Of a stretch of DNA of 8,605 nt, positions 1 to 5,099 are shown piece by piece (the first letter of the stretch is position 1; each line of letters begins with the position of its first letter). The notes under the pieces are model-generated. The model was not told the origin of the DNA. It was given only the letters and a program-made list of their open reading frames with translations, and ran no database searches. The stretch spans positions 1-8,605 of the forward strand of contig JAUWHT010000215.1 of NCBI GenBank assembly GCA_030605745.1, given 5' to 3'. The translations under genes and the position numbers were made by a program. This DNA is from Pirellulales bacterium. GTDB lineage: Bacteria; Planctomycetota; Planctomycetia; Pirellulales; Thermoguttaceae.

Positions 1-180
1 CCCGCAACCCAATAGTGTGGTGAACAAGTACTGTACAAGATGCGCGCACGGCGCGCAGAAGTTACAACGATAGACTCTAACCCAATCAAACAACTACTCT
101 ACTTAGCCGTTACACCAACCTGCGGAAAATCGGGCTTGCCCGACGCGTCATTTGATGGTCGATTCGCTCCGGCGCCAACG

Positions 181-198
181 CGCCGGGCAAGCCCGGCG
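181..198. repeat. GC-rich perfect inverted repeat
   Basis: CGCCGGGC-AA-GCCCGGCG is a perfect 8-bp inverted repeat, 60 bases past the stop of the HIT-family gene. Its inner core is the reverse complement of the core of the smaller palindrome at 130-143, so the two could also pair with each other. No T-tract follows on either strand. It could be a REP-like unit or a stabilising 3' hairpin of the HIT transcript. Confidence 0.5.
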
Positions 199-236
199 GC
201 TAAACAGGTTACGCTGCGTGGACGCGGCGGCTAAAC
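195..236. repeat. Direct repeat GGCGGCTAAAC, two copies
   Basis: The 11-mer GGCGGCTAAAC occurs at 195-205 and again at 226-236, 31 bases apart. The first copy overlaps the right arm of the palindrome at 181-198. This looks like a short degenerate genomic repeat; no function can be read from it. Confidence 0.45.
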
Positions 237-258
237 GACTTCTTATTGTAACAAATGC

Positions 259-603
259 CTATCCCGGCGGCCAGGTGAAGCTCCGCCCGGCGAGCATGTG
301 GAAGTGCAGATGCATCACTTCCTGGCCGGCGTCGCGGCCGCAGTTGGTCACCACGCGATAGCCTCCCGACAGCCCCCGCTCGGCGGCGATTTTGCCCATC
401 GCTACAAACAAATGACCGACCAGCGCCTCGTCCTGCTCGGTCACGTCGTCCACCGAGCGGATTTCCTTCTTGGGGATGACGATCAGGTGGGTGGGTGCCC
501 GGGGGTTGATATCTTCAAACGCCAGGCACAGATCATCCTCGTAGACGATCTTGGCCGGAATTTCTCGGTCAATGATCTTCCTGAAAATGGTTTTTTCAGT
601 CAT
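259..603 (-). CDS. HIT family protein (HINT/PKCI-like nucleotide hydrolase)
   Basis: The 114-residue protein belongs to the histidine triad family. Members of the HINT branch are cytoplasmic and hydrolyse AMP linked to small molecules or proteins such as aminoacyl-AMP. The triad HLHFH (His98, His100, His102) is intact and stands in MHLHFHMLAGR. The N-terminal TIFRKIIDREIPAKIVYED segment, the PTHLIVIPKKEI strand (residues 37-48) and the ending WPPG all fit HINT proteins of usual length. The ATG at 601-603 gives the canonical MTEKTIF start; a further upstream start would run into the palindromic repeat at 621-640. No Shine-Dalgarno is visible before this ATG. The gene follows the Trm112-like gene with a 68-base gap filled by the repeat. 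The family assignment is firm; the natural substrate is unknown. Confidence 0.93.
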   Translation of the reverse strand: MTEKTIFRKIIDREIPAKIVYEDDLCLAFEDINPRAPTHLIVIPKKEIRSVDDVTEQDEALVGHLFVAMGKIAAERGLSGGYRVVTNCGRDAGQEVMHLHFHMLAGRSFTWPPG

Positions 604-620
604 TGATTGGAACCATTTGA

Positions 621-662
621 GGTGGCAATAAATTGCCACCCCCTCACCACCTACCGCCTACT
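621..662. repeat. Composite intergenic repeat, copy A
   Basis: The perfect palindrome GGTGGCAATAAATTGCCACC (621-640) is followed by the tail CCCTCACCACCTACCGCCTA. Related copies lie at 4061 and 4541. It fills the gap between the Trm112-like stop (672) and the HIT start (603). On the minus strand it would give a 9-bp RNA hairpin with a tiny loop just upstream of the HIT start. Unlike copies B and C, no GGGGATT array accompanies it. Confidence 0.8.
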
Positions 663-671
663 GCGTACCAC

Positions 672-929
672 CTACTCGACCTGCTCCAGCGGGATGGCTT
701 CGTCGGTCAACAGCACGGGGATTTCGTCGATGATCGGGTACAGCAGTGTCTTGTCCTGGCGGACCAGACCATCCTGGAGAGGCTCGTCGACCGGGTGTCC
801 GCCGCGGTTCTCGATCTGCCCGGCGGAAATCGCTCGGTTCAGCCTGGCCAGCAACTGTTCGTCGGCCGGGCTGAGCGGGGTCTTGTTGTCGGGACAGACG
901 AGGATGTCGAGCATGCGTTTTTCGATCAC
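672..929 (-). CDS. Trm112-like / UPF0434 family protein
   Basis: This small cytoplasmic protein of about 85 residues begins, from the GTG at 927-929, with MIEKRMLDILVCPDNKTPL, the usual N-terminus of bacterial Trm112/YcaR-like proteins. The centre ENRGGHPVDEPLQDGLVR and the end LLYPIIDEIPVLLTDEAI are the conserved strand and closing segment of the family. Eukaryotic and archaeal Trm112 activates methyltransferases; the bacterial role is less clear. Only one cysteine is present, so a zinc-ribbon site is not expected. An internal ATG at 912-914 would remove five residues; I prefer GTG because family members usually have a few residues before LLDIL. No clear Shine-Dalgarno precedes either start. 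The repeat copy A begins just after the stop. Confidence 0.85.
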   Translation of the reverse strand: MIEKRMLDILVCPDNKTPLSPADEQLLARLNRAISAGQIENRGGHPVDEPLQDGLVRQDKTLLYPIIDEIPVLLTDEAIPLEQVE

Positions 930-963
930 GACCACAGGATGACAGATTCCGTGGCGGTTTGCA

Positions 964-980
964 AGCCCCGGCTGGGGGCT
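964..980 (-). other. Hairpin between the 98-aa gene and the Trm112-like gene
   Basis: Read on the minus strand, AGCCCC-CAGCC-GGGGCT forms a 6-bp stem with a 5-base loop followed by TGCAAACC. It lies 50 bases past the stop of the 98-residue gene and 35 bases before the GTG of the Trm112-like gene. It may be a weak terminator or a leader structure. The lack of a T-run keeps confidence low. Confidence 0.3.
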
Positions 981-1029
981 GTTCGGTCGCCAAACAGAGT
1001 CGCCTCCCACAACGCTCGGCCACAGCAAT

Positions 1030-1326
1030 TCAATGCATGGCCCGTGCCCGGGATCGATGACGACGCGGAGACTTGATGATGCCCCAGTCTTTAGTGAGGG
1101 TCTCGAAGACCTCGGGCGACTCGTAGCGGATGATGTTGCTGCCCTCCGGCATTGGCCCGATCAGTCCCCGAAATACCGGCAGGCCCCGTAAGTCCAGGTC
1201 CGTGCTGCAATCGTCCACCCCGATTTGCGTGTGGCGCTTCTGCAGCGCCTCTTCAGTGTCGTAGTCACGGATGCGGATATTGCCGTCGGCTCCTCGAGTG
1301 ACAACGCGGAAGGTGTCCTTGTTCAT
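1030..1326 (-). CDS. Hypothetical protein, 98 aa
   Basis: I do not recognise this protein. The ATG at 1324-1326 is preceded by AAGGA about 12 bases upstream, a plausible though loosely spaced ribosome binding site. The product is soluble-looking, with no signal peptide or membrane segment. Its N-terminal half is charged (DTFRVVTRGADGNIRIRDYD), its middle is apolar (DLRGLPVFRGLIGPM), and it ends in the basic tail SPRRHRSRARAMH. It sits about 100 bases upstream of the Trm112-like gene on the same strand and shares the region's high-GC third positions, which favours real coding over chance. It may be a lineage-specific planctomycetal protein. Function is unknown. Confidence 0.55.
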   Translation of the reverse strand: MNKDTFRVVTRGADGNIRIRDYDTEEALQKRHTQIGVDDCSTDLDLRGLPVFRGLIGPMPEGSNIIRYESPEVFETLTKDWGIIKSPRRHRSRARAMH

Positions 1327-1640
1327 CTGCGTAGCCCGTCCTTGCTCGAAAACGCGTCTCGTTGCTGCAGCTATCCAGCATATCGGCGTGCGCGCCGCAC
1401 CATAGAAAAGCTATTTGCCCATGGTAGCACAGTGGTAGCATCCCCAAGAACCGGCATATCAAGCATCGCAGCCAACCTCGCTACCAACGTTTATTCCCCT
1501 TGACTTCAGTGGTGAGGATGGACCAGTTTTGCGGGTTGAAGACGGCCACGGCCACCGATTGGTCCGAAGATACCTACCGTAGGGTCTGTAACTGTCCTTG
1601 TGTTTAGGCCGGCAGGGGGTTAAACTGCAAATCAGCGGCC
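1327..1640. other. Gene-free stretch upstream of tRNA-Ser
   Basis: No protein gene is supported in these 314 bases; the open frames look like chance or shadows. The stretch must hold the promoter of the 98-residue gene (minus strand) and of the tRNA (plus strand). It contains a direct repeat of TGGTAGCA at 1422-1429 and 1433-1440, spaced one helical turn apart, which could be a binding site. The candidate tRNA promoter lies at its right end. Confidence 0.5.
1598..1626 (+). promoter_or_regulatory. Candidate sigma70-type promoter for tRNA-Ser
   Basis: TTGTGT at 1598-1603 and TAAACT at 1621-1626 are separated by exactly 17 bases and would place the transcription start about 7 bases before the tRNA. 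Both hexamers are only partial matches to the consensus (3/6 and 4/6), so the call rests on spacing and position. Confidence 0.35.
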
Positions 1641-1723
1641 GGAGGGTACGCGAATTGGTTAGCAGCCTGACTCGAAATCAGGTGCCGGCTTGCCGGTTGA
1701 GGGTTCGACTCCCTTGCCCTCCG
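1641..1723 (+). tRNA. tRNA-Ser (anticodon CGA)
   Basis: The sequence folds as a class II tRNA. The acceptor stem is GGAGGGT (1641-1647) with GCCCTCC (1716-1722) and discriminator G at 1723. The anticodon stem CCTGA/TCAGG encloses the loop CTCGAAA, which puts CGA at 1673-1675. A long variable arm (1683-1697, CCGG-CTTG-CCGG) marks a serine tRNA. The T-arm is GAGGG-TTCGACT-CCCTT. It reads UCG codons. CCA is not encoded; GCTT follows. It is the only plus-strand gene in the window and runs head-on into the minus-strand gene remnant on its 3' side. Confidence 0.95.
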
Positions 1724-1892
1724 CTTCTTGCCAAACTCGGAGTCTTCTGTACGCGCATGAGGGTTTGGAGGATGTAGTCCATTTCCTTGCGGTGGCGGAC
1801 GTAGCGAGCCTCCTCCTCAATGGGGACCACTTGGCCCACCATTCCCGTCGATAAGCGTTTTGCCAATTGGGCAAACGTGGATCAAAGGACAT
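1678..1892 (-). pseudogene. Frameshifted small gene remnant abutting tRNA-Ser
   Basis: From the ATG at 1890-1892 one frame reads MSFDPRLPNWQNAYRREWWA and continues KWSP (24 residues). The neighbouring frame then reads IEEEARYVRHRKEMDYILQT and continues LMRVQKTPSLARS. Adding one C to the CCCC run (plus-strand GGGG at 1822-1825) joins them into one chain. Both halves use GC-rich third positions (CGC, TAC, GTC, CTC), like a real gene. Downstream of about residue 57 the frame runs into the complement of the tRNA (1723 leftward) and stops at 1678, so the true C-terminus may have been lost. The remnant starts 16 bases after the URO-D-family stop. I do not recognise the family. A sequencing error in the C-run is an alternative to a genuine frameshift. 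Confidence 0.45.
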
Positions 1893-1908
1893 AACTGATA
1901 CAGTACAG

Positions 1909-3003
1909 CTAGGCGCCGAACCGCCGTCCTTCGTCCAGCATGGCCAGGTAGTTGTCCAAGGGGATGTAATTGGCCACGCTGTTTCCCGTCCCTAGGCAGT
2001 AGCCGCCGCCGGGCTGGCAGTGGTCCAGGGTGTTGCGGACGCGGTGGCGGATTTGTTCGTCGCTGGACCGACAGAGGAAGTCGACGTCGATCCCGCCGAG
2101 CACGGCGATCCGGTGGCCGTACTTCTTCTTGGTGTCCTCGACGGTCTTGATCGTGTCCTCGAAGGAATGGATTGCGTCGATCTCAACGTCGTCCAACAGG
2201 TCGTCCATGATGGTGTCCAGTTTGCCGCAGGAGTGCAACAAGTAGGGCCGCCCGGCGGCGTGCGCTAGTTTGGCCATGGCTTTGTGTCCGGGCAAGACGA
2301 ACTCGCGCAGGTCGTCGGGGCTGATCAGCGTGCCGGAGCGAAAACCCATGTCGTCGGAACCCCAGACCACCTTAACCCGGTCGAACTGGAGTATCCGCCG
2401 GACGATGTCCTGGGAGATTTCCACGAGCCGCCTGCTGATGGCCGCCACCAGCTCCCGTTGGTCGAACAGCGCGTAGCAGAGCGTTTCGTAGCCCATCAGA
2501 GCGGTGAGGAACTCGGCGAAATGGGCGAAGCCGCTGTGTGCGGCGATGCACATATCCTCGGGCAGGTTTTCCTGGTACCACTGGAGGTTCTTGTCGGGCA
2601 GTTTTTCCGGGTCGGGCCAGGGGTATGCTTCGAACTCCTCCCAAGTAGTGATCGGGCCCTTGTGCTCGTCGATGTACTCTCGCCCGCATGTCCGCTGTAA
2701 CTTGCCGGCCGTGTCTGCGGTCGAAATCCAGTCCAACGGCATCCCAATTTCGTCCAGGCCGCAGCGGATGCTGTCGTAGCCCAGGAAACGCTTCACTCGG
2801 ATCTCGCGCTTCTGCGCATAGAACGGATCACCCAGATCAACATCATCTATCAGCCCAAACCGTCGGGCAACGGCATCCTTGATCTCTTCATCGACGAGCA
2901 ACTCGACGAAGTAGACCCGGTCCGGTGTTCCTTCGCGGCGAAGGCAGCGCAGGAAACCTTCCCAGTCGGGCACTATCTCAACGACGAACTGGCTGCTTGC
3001 CAT
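1909..3003 (-). CDS. Uroporphyrinogen decarboxylase (URO-D) superfamily protein
   Basis: The 364-residue protein is a URO-D superfamily TIM barrel. It lacks the N-terminal arginine motif of true HemE and resembles the MtbA/MtaA-like branch, whose members transfer methyl groups from corrinoid proteins through a zinc ion. The visible zinc-type motif is HSCGK (His257, Cys259) with Cys336 in GGGYCLGTGN near the C-terminus. Other landmarks are AAHSGFAHFAEF (154-165), WGSDDMGFRSG (214-224) and VLGGIDVDFL (301-310). The ATG at 3001-3003 has AGGAG seven bases upstream, so the start is well supported. It follows ftsY by 51 bases and may be co-transcribed, though a metabolic link to ftsY is not evident. 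Many planctomycetal genomes carry paralogues of this family; substrate and methyl acceptor cannot be read from the sequence. Confidence 0.85.
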   Translation of the reverse strand: MASSQFVVEIVPDWEGFLRCLRREGTPDRVYFVELLVDEEIKDAVARRFGLIDDVDLGDPFYAQKREIRVKRFLGYDSIRCGLDEIGMPLDWISTADTAGKLQRTCGREYIDEHKGPITTWEEFEAYPWPDPEKLPDKNLQWYQENLPEDMCIAAHSGFAHFAEFLTALMGYETLCYALFDQRELVAAISRRLVEISQDIVRRILQFDRVKVVWGSDDMGFRSGTLISPDDLREFVLPGHKAMAKLAHAAGRPYLLHSCGKLDTIMDDLLDDVEIDAIHSFEDTIKTVEDTKKKYGHRIAVLGGIDVDFLCRSSDEQIRHRVRNTLDHCQPGGGYCLGTGNSVANYIPLDNYLAMLDEGRRFGA

Positions 3004-3054
3004 AACTGATCTCCTGTGTGTTTGCCAGAATCAATCGGCGACTGGAGTCGCTTC

Positions 3055-3984
3055 CTACAATGATTTGCCCAGGTCTTCGAACAGGGCGTCAACAAATGAC
3101 ACCGGTTCGAATAGGGCCAGGTCTTCGGCCTTTTCGCCCACACCGATGTACTTTACCGGCAGTCCAACCTGCTGGCGGATGGCCACAACCACACCGCCCT
3201 TGGCCGTGCCGTCCAGCTTGGCCAGGATGATGCCCGTGCACTGCACGGCGTCGGTGAAGTGCCGGGCCTGGCTTATGCCGTTCTGGCCGGTGGTAGCGTC
3301 GAGCACCAGGAGGACTTCGTGCGGGGCGTCGGGGACCTGCTTGCCCAGCACGCGATGGATCTTGGTGAGCTGTTGCATCAGGCCCTGCTGGGTCTGTAAT
3401 CGGCCGGCCGTATCTACGATGCAGACGTCGGCACCGGTTTCCAAGGCCCGGGCAACCGTCCGATGGGCCACACTGGCCGGATCGCTTCCCCGCGGGCCGG
3501 TGACGATCGGTGTCTGGAGCCGATCGGCCCAGATGGTCAATTGCTCGACCGCGGCCGCCCGAAAAGTGTCGGCCGCGCCCAGGACTACCTTCTTTCCGTC
3601 GGAAATGAACATCTGGCCGAGCTTGGCGATCGAGGTGGTCTTTCCACAACCGTTGACCCCAGCTACCATGATGACAGTAGGGCCACTTTCGGCAAAATCG
3701 ATCGGCGCAGCAGGTTGCGCCAACAGCGACTTGAGCTTCTCCTTGATCCGCTGGAGGACGTCTTCCATCCTGACCACCCGGGCGCGGAAGCCGGTGCGGA
3801 TATCGTCGACCGTTTCCTGCGCCGCCTGCACACCCATATCAGTCTTGACCAGCGTCTCGAACAGCTCGTCGAGAAACGCCTCGTCAACCAGGCGACCTTC
3901 ATCCTTGAACAGATCGCGAATATCAGTATTCAGCAGTTGCTTGGTCTTGGAGAGACCCTGCTTGAATTTGTCGAGTATGCCCAT
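3055..3984 (-). CDS. ftsY: Signal recognition particle receptor FtsY
   Basis: FtsY is the SRP receptor, a GTPase that docks ribosomes making membrane proteins at the SecYEG translocon. The 309-residue protein has the short N-terminal helix (MGILDKFKQGLSKTK), the N domain (about 20-90) and the complete G domain. G1 is GVNGCGKTTSIAKL (109-122), with Cys in place of the more usual Val or Thr. The insertion-box motif is DTFRAAAVEQL (139-149), G3 is DTAGR (191-195), G4 is AKLDGTAKGG (255-264), and GVGEKAEDL follows at 281-289. There is no long acidic A domain as in E. coli, so membrane binding must rely on the N-terminal helix. The ATG at 3982-3984 gives the canonical start, but no Shine-Dalgarno precedes it; the leader is the C-rich complement of the G-array at 3989-4026. 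Confidence 0.97.
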   Translation of the reverse strand: MGILDKFKQGLSKTKQLLNTDIRDLFKDEGRLVDEAFLDELFETLVKTDMGVQAAQETVDDIRTGFRARVVRMEDVLQRIKEKLKSLLAQPAAPIDFAESGPTVIMVAGVNGCGKTTSIAKLGQMFISDGKKVVLGAADTFRAAAVEQLTIWADRLQTPIVTGPRGSDPASVAHRTVARALETGADVCIVDTAGRLQTQQGLMQQLTKIHRVLGKQVPDAPHEVLLVLDATTGQNGISQARHFTDAVQCTGIILAKLDGTAKGGVVVAIRQQVGLPVKYIGVGEKAEDLALFEPVSFVDALFEDLGKSL

Positions 3985-3988
3985 GAGA

Positions 3989-4030
3989 GGGGTTAGGGGC
4001 TAGGGATTGGGGATTTGGGATTGGGGATTT
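3989..4030 (+). repeat. G-tract array (G-quadruplex motif) abutting ftsY start
   Basis: The plus strand carries six G-tracts of 3-4 separated by TTA, CTA, ATT, ATTT and ATT (3989-4026). This meets the usual G-quadruplex pattern with short loops. The array begins five bases upstream of the ftsY ATG and lies on the template strand for ftsY, so the mRNA leader is C-rich instead. A shorter GGGG-N6-GGGG-ATT-GG version abuts the nusB start at 4493-4511. Confidence 0.75.
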
Positions 4031-4060
4031 GCAAATCAGCCGCTACTGCCTGCTGTTTAA

Positions 4061-4097
4061 CGTGGCAATAAATTGCCGCGCCCTCACCGCCTACCGC
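4061..4097. repeat. Composite intergenic repeat, copy B
   Basis: The palindrome CGTGGCAATAAATTGCCGCG (4061-4080) is followed by CCCTCACCGCCTACCGC. Compared with copy A the outermost pair has changed from G-C to C-G on both arms, a compensatory change, while one inner position is mismatched. On the minus strand the tail supplies the TAG stop of nusB (4091-4093). The G-array lies 30 bases away on the ftsY side. Confidence 0.8.
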
Positions 4098-4492
4098 TCC
4101 TGGTGCATTAGTCGGTCGAGGATGCCGTTGACGAATTTGGCCGACTGGGCGGAGCCGAATCGCTTGGCCAGTTCGACCGATTCGTTAATGGCCACGCGAG
4201 GCGGCGTGTCGGTGAACAGGATTTCGTAGGCCCCCAGCCGCAACACGTTGCGATCGGTGGCGGCCATCCGTTCCAGGCTCCAGTTGTCGGCGGTTTGCCC
4301 GATCAGTGCGTCCATTTCCTCGCGGTGGCAGCGCACCCCGGCGACCAGTTCCCGGGCAAACTCAACCAGGTCGCCAGAACCCAGCCGTTGCGTCAGCAGC
4401 GTATCGCTGCCGGCCGCATCACCCGGCGGATTCAGATCCTCCTGGTAGAGGACCTGGAAGGCAACTTCTCGCGCTCGGCTACGACGGGCCAT
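4091..4492 (-). CDS. nusB: Transcription antitermination factor NusB
   Basis: NusB binds boxA RNA with NusE (ribosomal protein S10) and helps RNA polymerase resist Rho during rRNA transcription. The 133-residue protein starts with MARRSRAREVAFQVLYQEDL, the typical arginine-rich N-terminus followed by helix 1. The C-terminal signature DTPPRVAINESVELAKRFG and the closing KFVNGILDRL are also typical, and the length is normal. A longer open frame exists upstream to 4567, but it would begin inside the repeat at the ribH stop, so I chose the ATG at 4490-4492. No Shine-Dalgarno is present; the bases before the ATG are CCTCCCC. The stop codon is part of repeat copy B. Its neighbour ribH is a common partner in bacteria, and rho lies just upstream. 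Confidence 0.95.
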   Translation of the reverse strand: MARRSRAREVAFQVLYQEDLNPPGDAAGSDTLLTQRLGSGDLVEFARELVAGVRCHREEMDALIGQTADNWSLERMAATDRNVLRLGAYEILFTDTPPRVAINESVELAKRFGSAQSAKFVNGILDRLMHQER

Positions 4493-4511
4493 GGGGAGGA
4501 TTGGGGATTGG
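4493..4511 (+). repeat. Short GGGGATT array abutting nusB start
   Basis: GGGGAGGATTGGGGATTGG follows the nusB start codon directly on the plus strand, so the nusB mRNA leader is its C-rich complement. It is the short counterpart of the six-tract array next to ftsY, and the two occupy the same place relative to a palindrome copy and a start codon. With only two full G-tracts of four, stable quadruplex formation is less certain here. Confidence 0.6.
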
Positions 4512-4540
4512 TTGTTGACCGCTTGCGGCTTCGCAGTCGA

Positions 4541-4588
4541 GGTGGCAATGAATTGCCACCCCCTCACCGCCTACCGCCTGCCGTTTGC
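4541..4588. repeat. Composite intergenic repeat, copy C
   Basis: The perfect palindrome GGTGGCAATGAATTGCCACC (4541-4560) is followed by CCCTCACCGCCTACCGCCTG and CCGTTTGC. On the minus strand the tail encodes the last residues of lumazine synthase (TAGGRR) and its TGA stop at 4564-4566. A motif like its end, CTGCCTGCTGTTT, appears on the other side of the palindrome in copy B (4046-4058). Confidence 0.8.
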
Positions 4589-5085
4589 AATTTGGCCATC
4601 AGGTCGACCATTTCCAGGGCTGCTTCGGCGCAATCGATGCCTTTGTTTCCGGTGCGTTTTTCGGGGATATCCTTGCCGGTGGTGGCGGCCTGGCCACCGG
4701 ATCGAGCAATTGCCTGCTCGAGCGTGTTGCAGGTGAGTACGCCGAAGAGCACCGGCAGTCCGCATCGGGTGCCGAGTTGGGCCACCGCGGTGCTCACTGC
4801 CCGATTGATGTGCTGATCGTGGGTGGTTTCCCCGCGAATCACGGCCCCCAGGCAAATCACTGCCACGTACCGGCCGCTGTTTGCCATGCAACCGGCAACG
4901 GTGGGTATCTCGAACGCCCCGGGCACCCAGGCAACGTCGATTTGATCCTCGGACACGCCGTGCGAGGTGAGCGTTTGGACCGCCCCATCCAACAGCCGCG
5001 AGGTGATCGACTGGTTGAACCGCGATACGACAATCGCAAACCAGCCGTCAGAAGCCGTAATATCCCCTTGATAGATATTCATCAT
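4564..5085 (-). CDS. ribH: 6,7-dimethyl-8-ribityllumazine synthase
   Basis: RibH condenses 5-amino-6-ribitylaminouracil with 3,4-dihydroxy-2-butanone 4-phosphate to give the lumazine precursor of riboflavin; it usually assembles into pentamers or 60-subunit capsids. The 173-residue protein shows VVSRFNQSIT (19-28, substrate-binding Phe23-Asn24), VPGAFEIP (54-61), GAVIRGETTHDQHINRAVS (80-98, with the catalytic His89) and PVLFGVLT (111-118). It ends in KRTGNKGIDCAEAALEMV. Two ATG codons in tandem begin the frame; either could be used. The start lies 10 bases after the rho stop within a GATGAAT tandem repeat, with no clear Shine-Dalgarno, so translational coupling to rho is likely. The C-terminal TAGGRR is encoded by repeat copy C. 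Confidence 0.96.
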   Translation of the reverse strand: MMNIYQGDITASDGWFAIVVSRFNQSITSRLLDGAVQTLTSHGVSEDQIDVAWVPGAFEIPTVAGCMANSGRYVAVICLGAVIRGETTHDQHINRAVSTAVAQLGTRCGLPVLFGVLTCNTLEQAIARSGGQAATTGKDIPEKRTGNKGIDCAEAALEMVDLMAKLQTAGGRR

Positions 5086-5099
5086 TCATCATTCGTCAT
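5077..5099 (-). repeat. Heptamer tandem repeat at the rho/ribH junction
   Basis: On the minus strand GACGAAT-GATGAAT-GATGAAT runs from just after the rho TGA into the ribH start, three units of seven bases. It provides the tandem ATG codons at the beginning of ribH. A change in unit number would alter the distance from the rho stop and the N-terminus of RibH. Confidence 0.6.

Larger units (their letters stand above)
1..258. other. Gene-free left flank with palindromes
   Basis: I see no credible gene here; the open frames lack coding character. The stretch lies downstream of the HIT-family gene. It holds three perfect short inverted repeats: 41-57 (7-bp stem, 3-base loop), 130-143 (TCGGGC TT GCCCGA) and 181-198 (8-bp arms around AA). 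It also holds a direct repeat of GGCGGCTAAAC at 195-205 and 226-236. The hairpin at 181-198 could end transcription of the HIT gene, but no T-run follows it in the minus direction, so an ordinary intrinsic terminator is not supported. A small dispersed repeat family is an equally good explanation. Confidence 0.5.

Noticed and set aside
621..640. Palindrome considered as an intrinsic terminator of the Trm112-like gene.
   Set aside because: No T-run follows in the minus direction (the next bases are TCAAATGG), and near-identical copies sit inside an operon where termination would be harmful.
1265..1462. A 65-codon minus-strand frame upstream of the 98-residue gene.
   Set aside because: It overlaps the 98-residue gene in another frame, has no family resemblance and uneven residue use; it looks like a shadow.
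3065..4003. A long plus-strand open frame of 312 codons opposite ftsY.
   Set aside because: It is the mirror of the high-GC ftsY coding frame, rich in Ser, Arg and Pro, with no recognisable motif. ftsY on the minus strand is certain.
4493..4567. A longer N-terminus for NusB starting at 4567.
   Set aside because: It would translate the repeat and overlap the ribH stop; the canonical NusB start MARRSRAREVAFQVLYQ lies at 4492.
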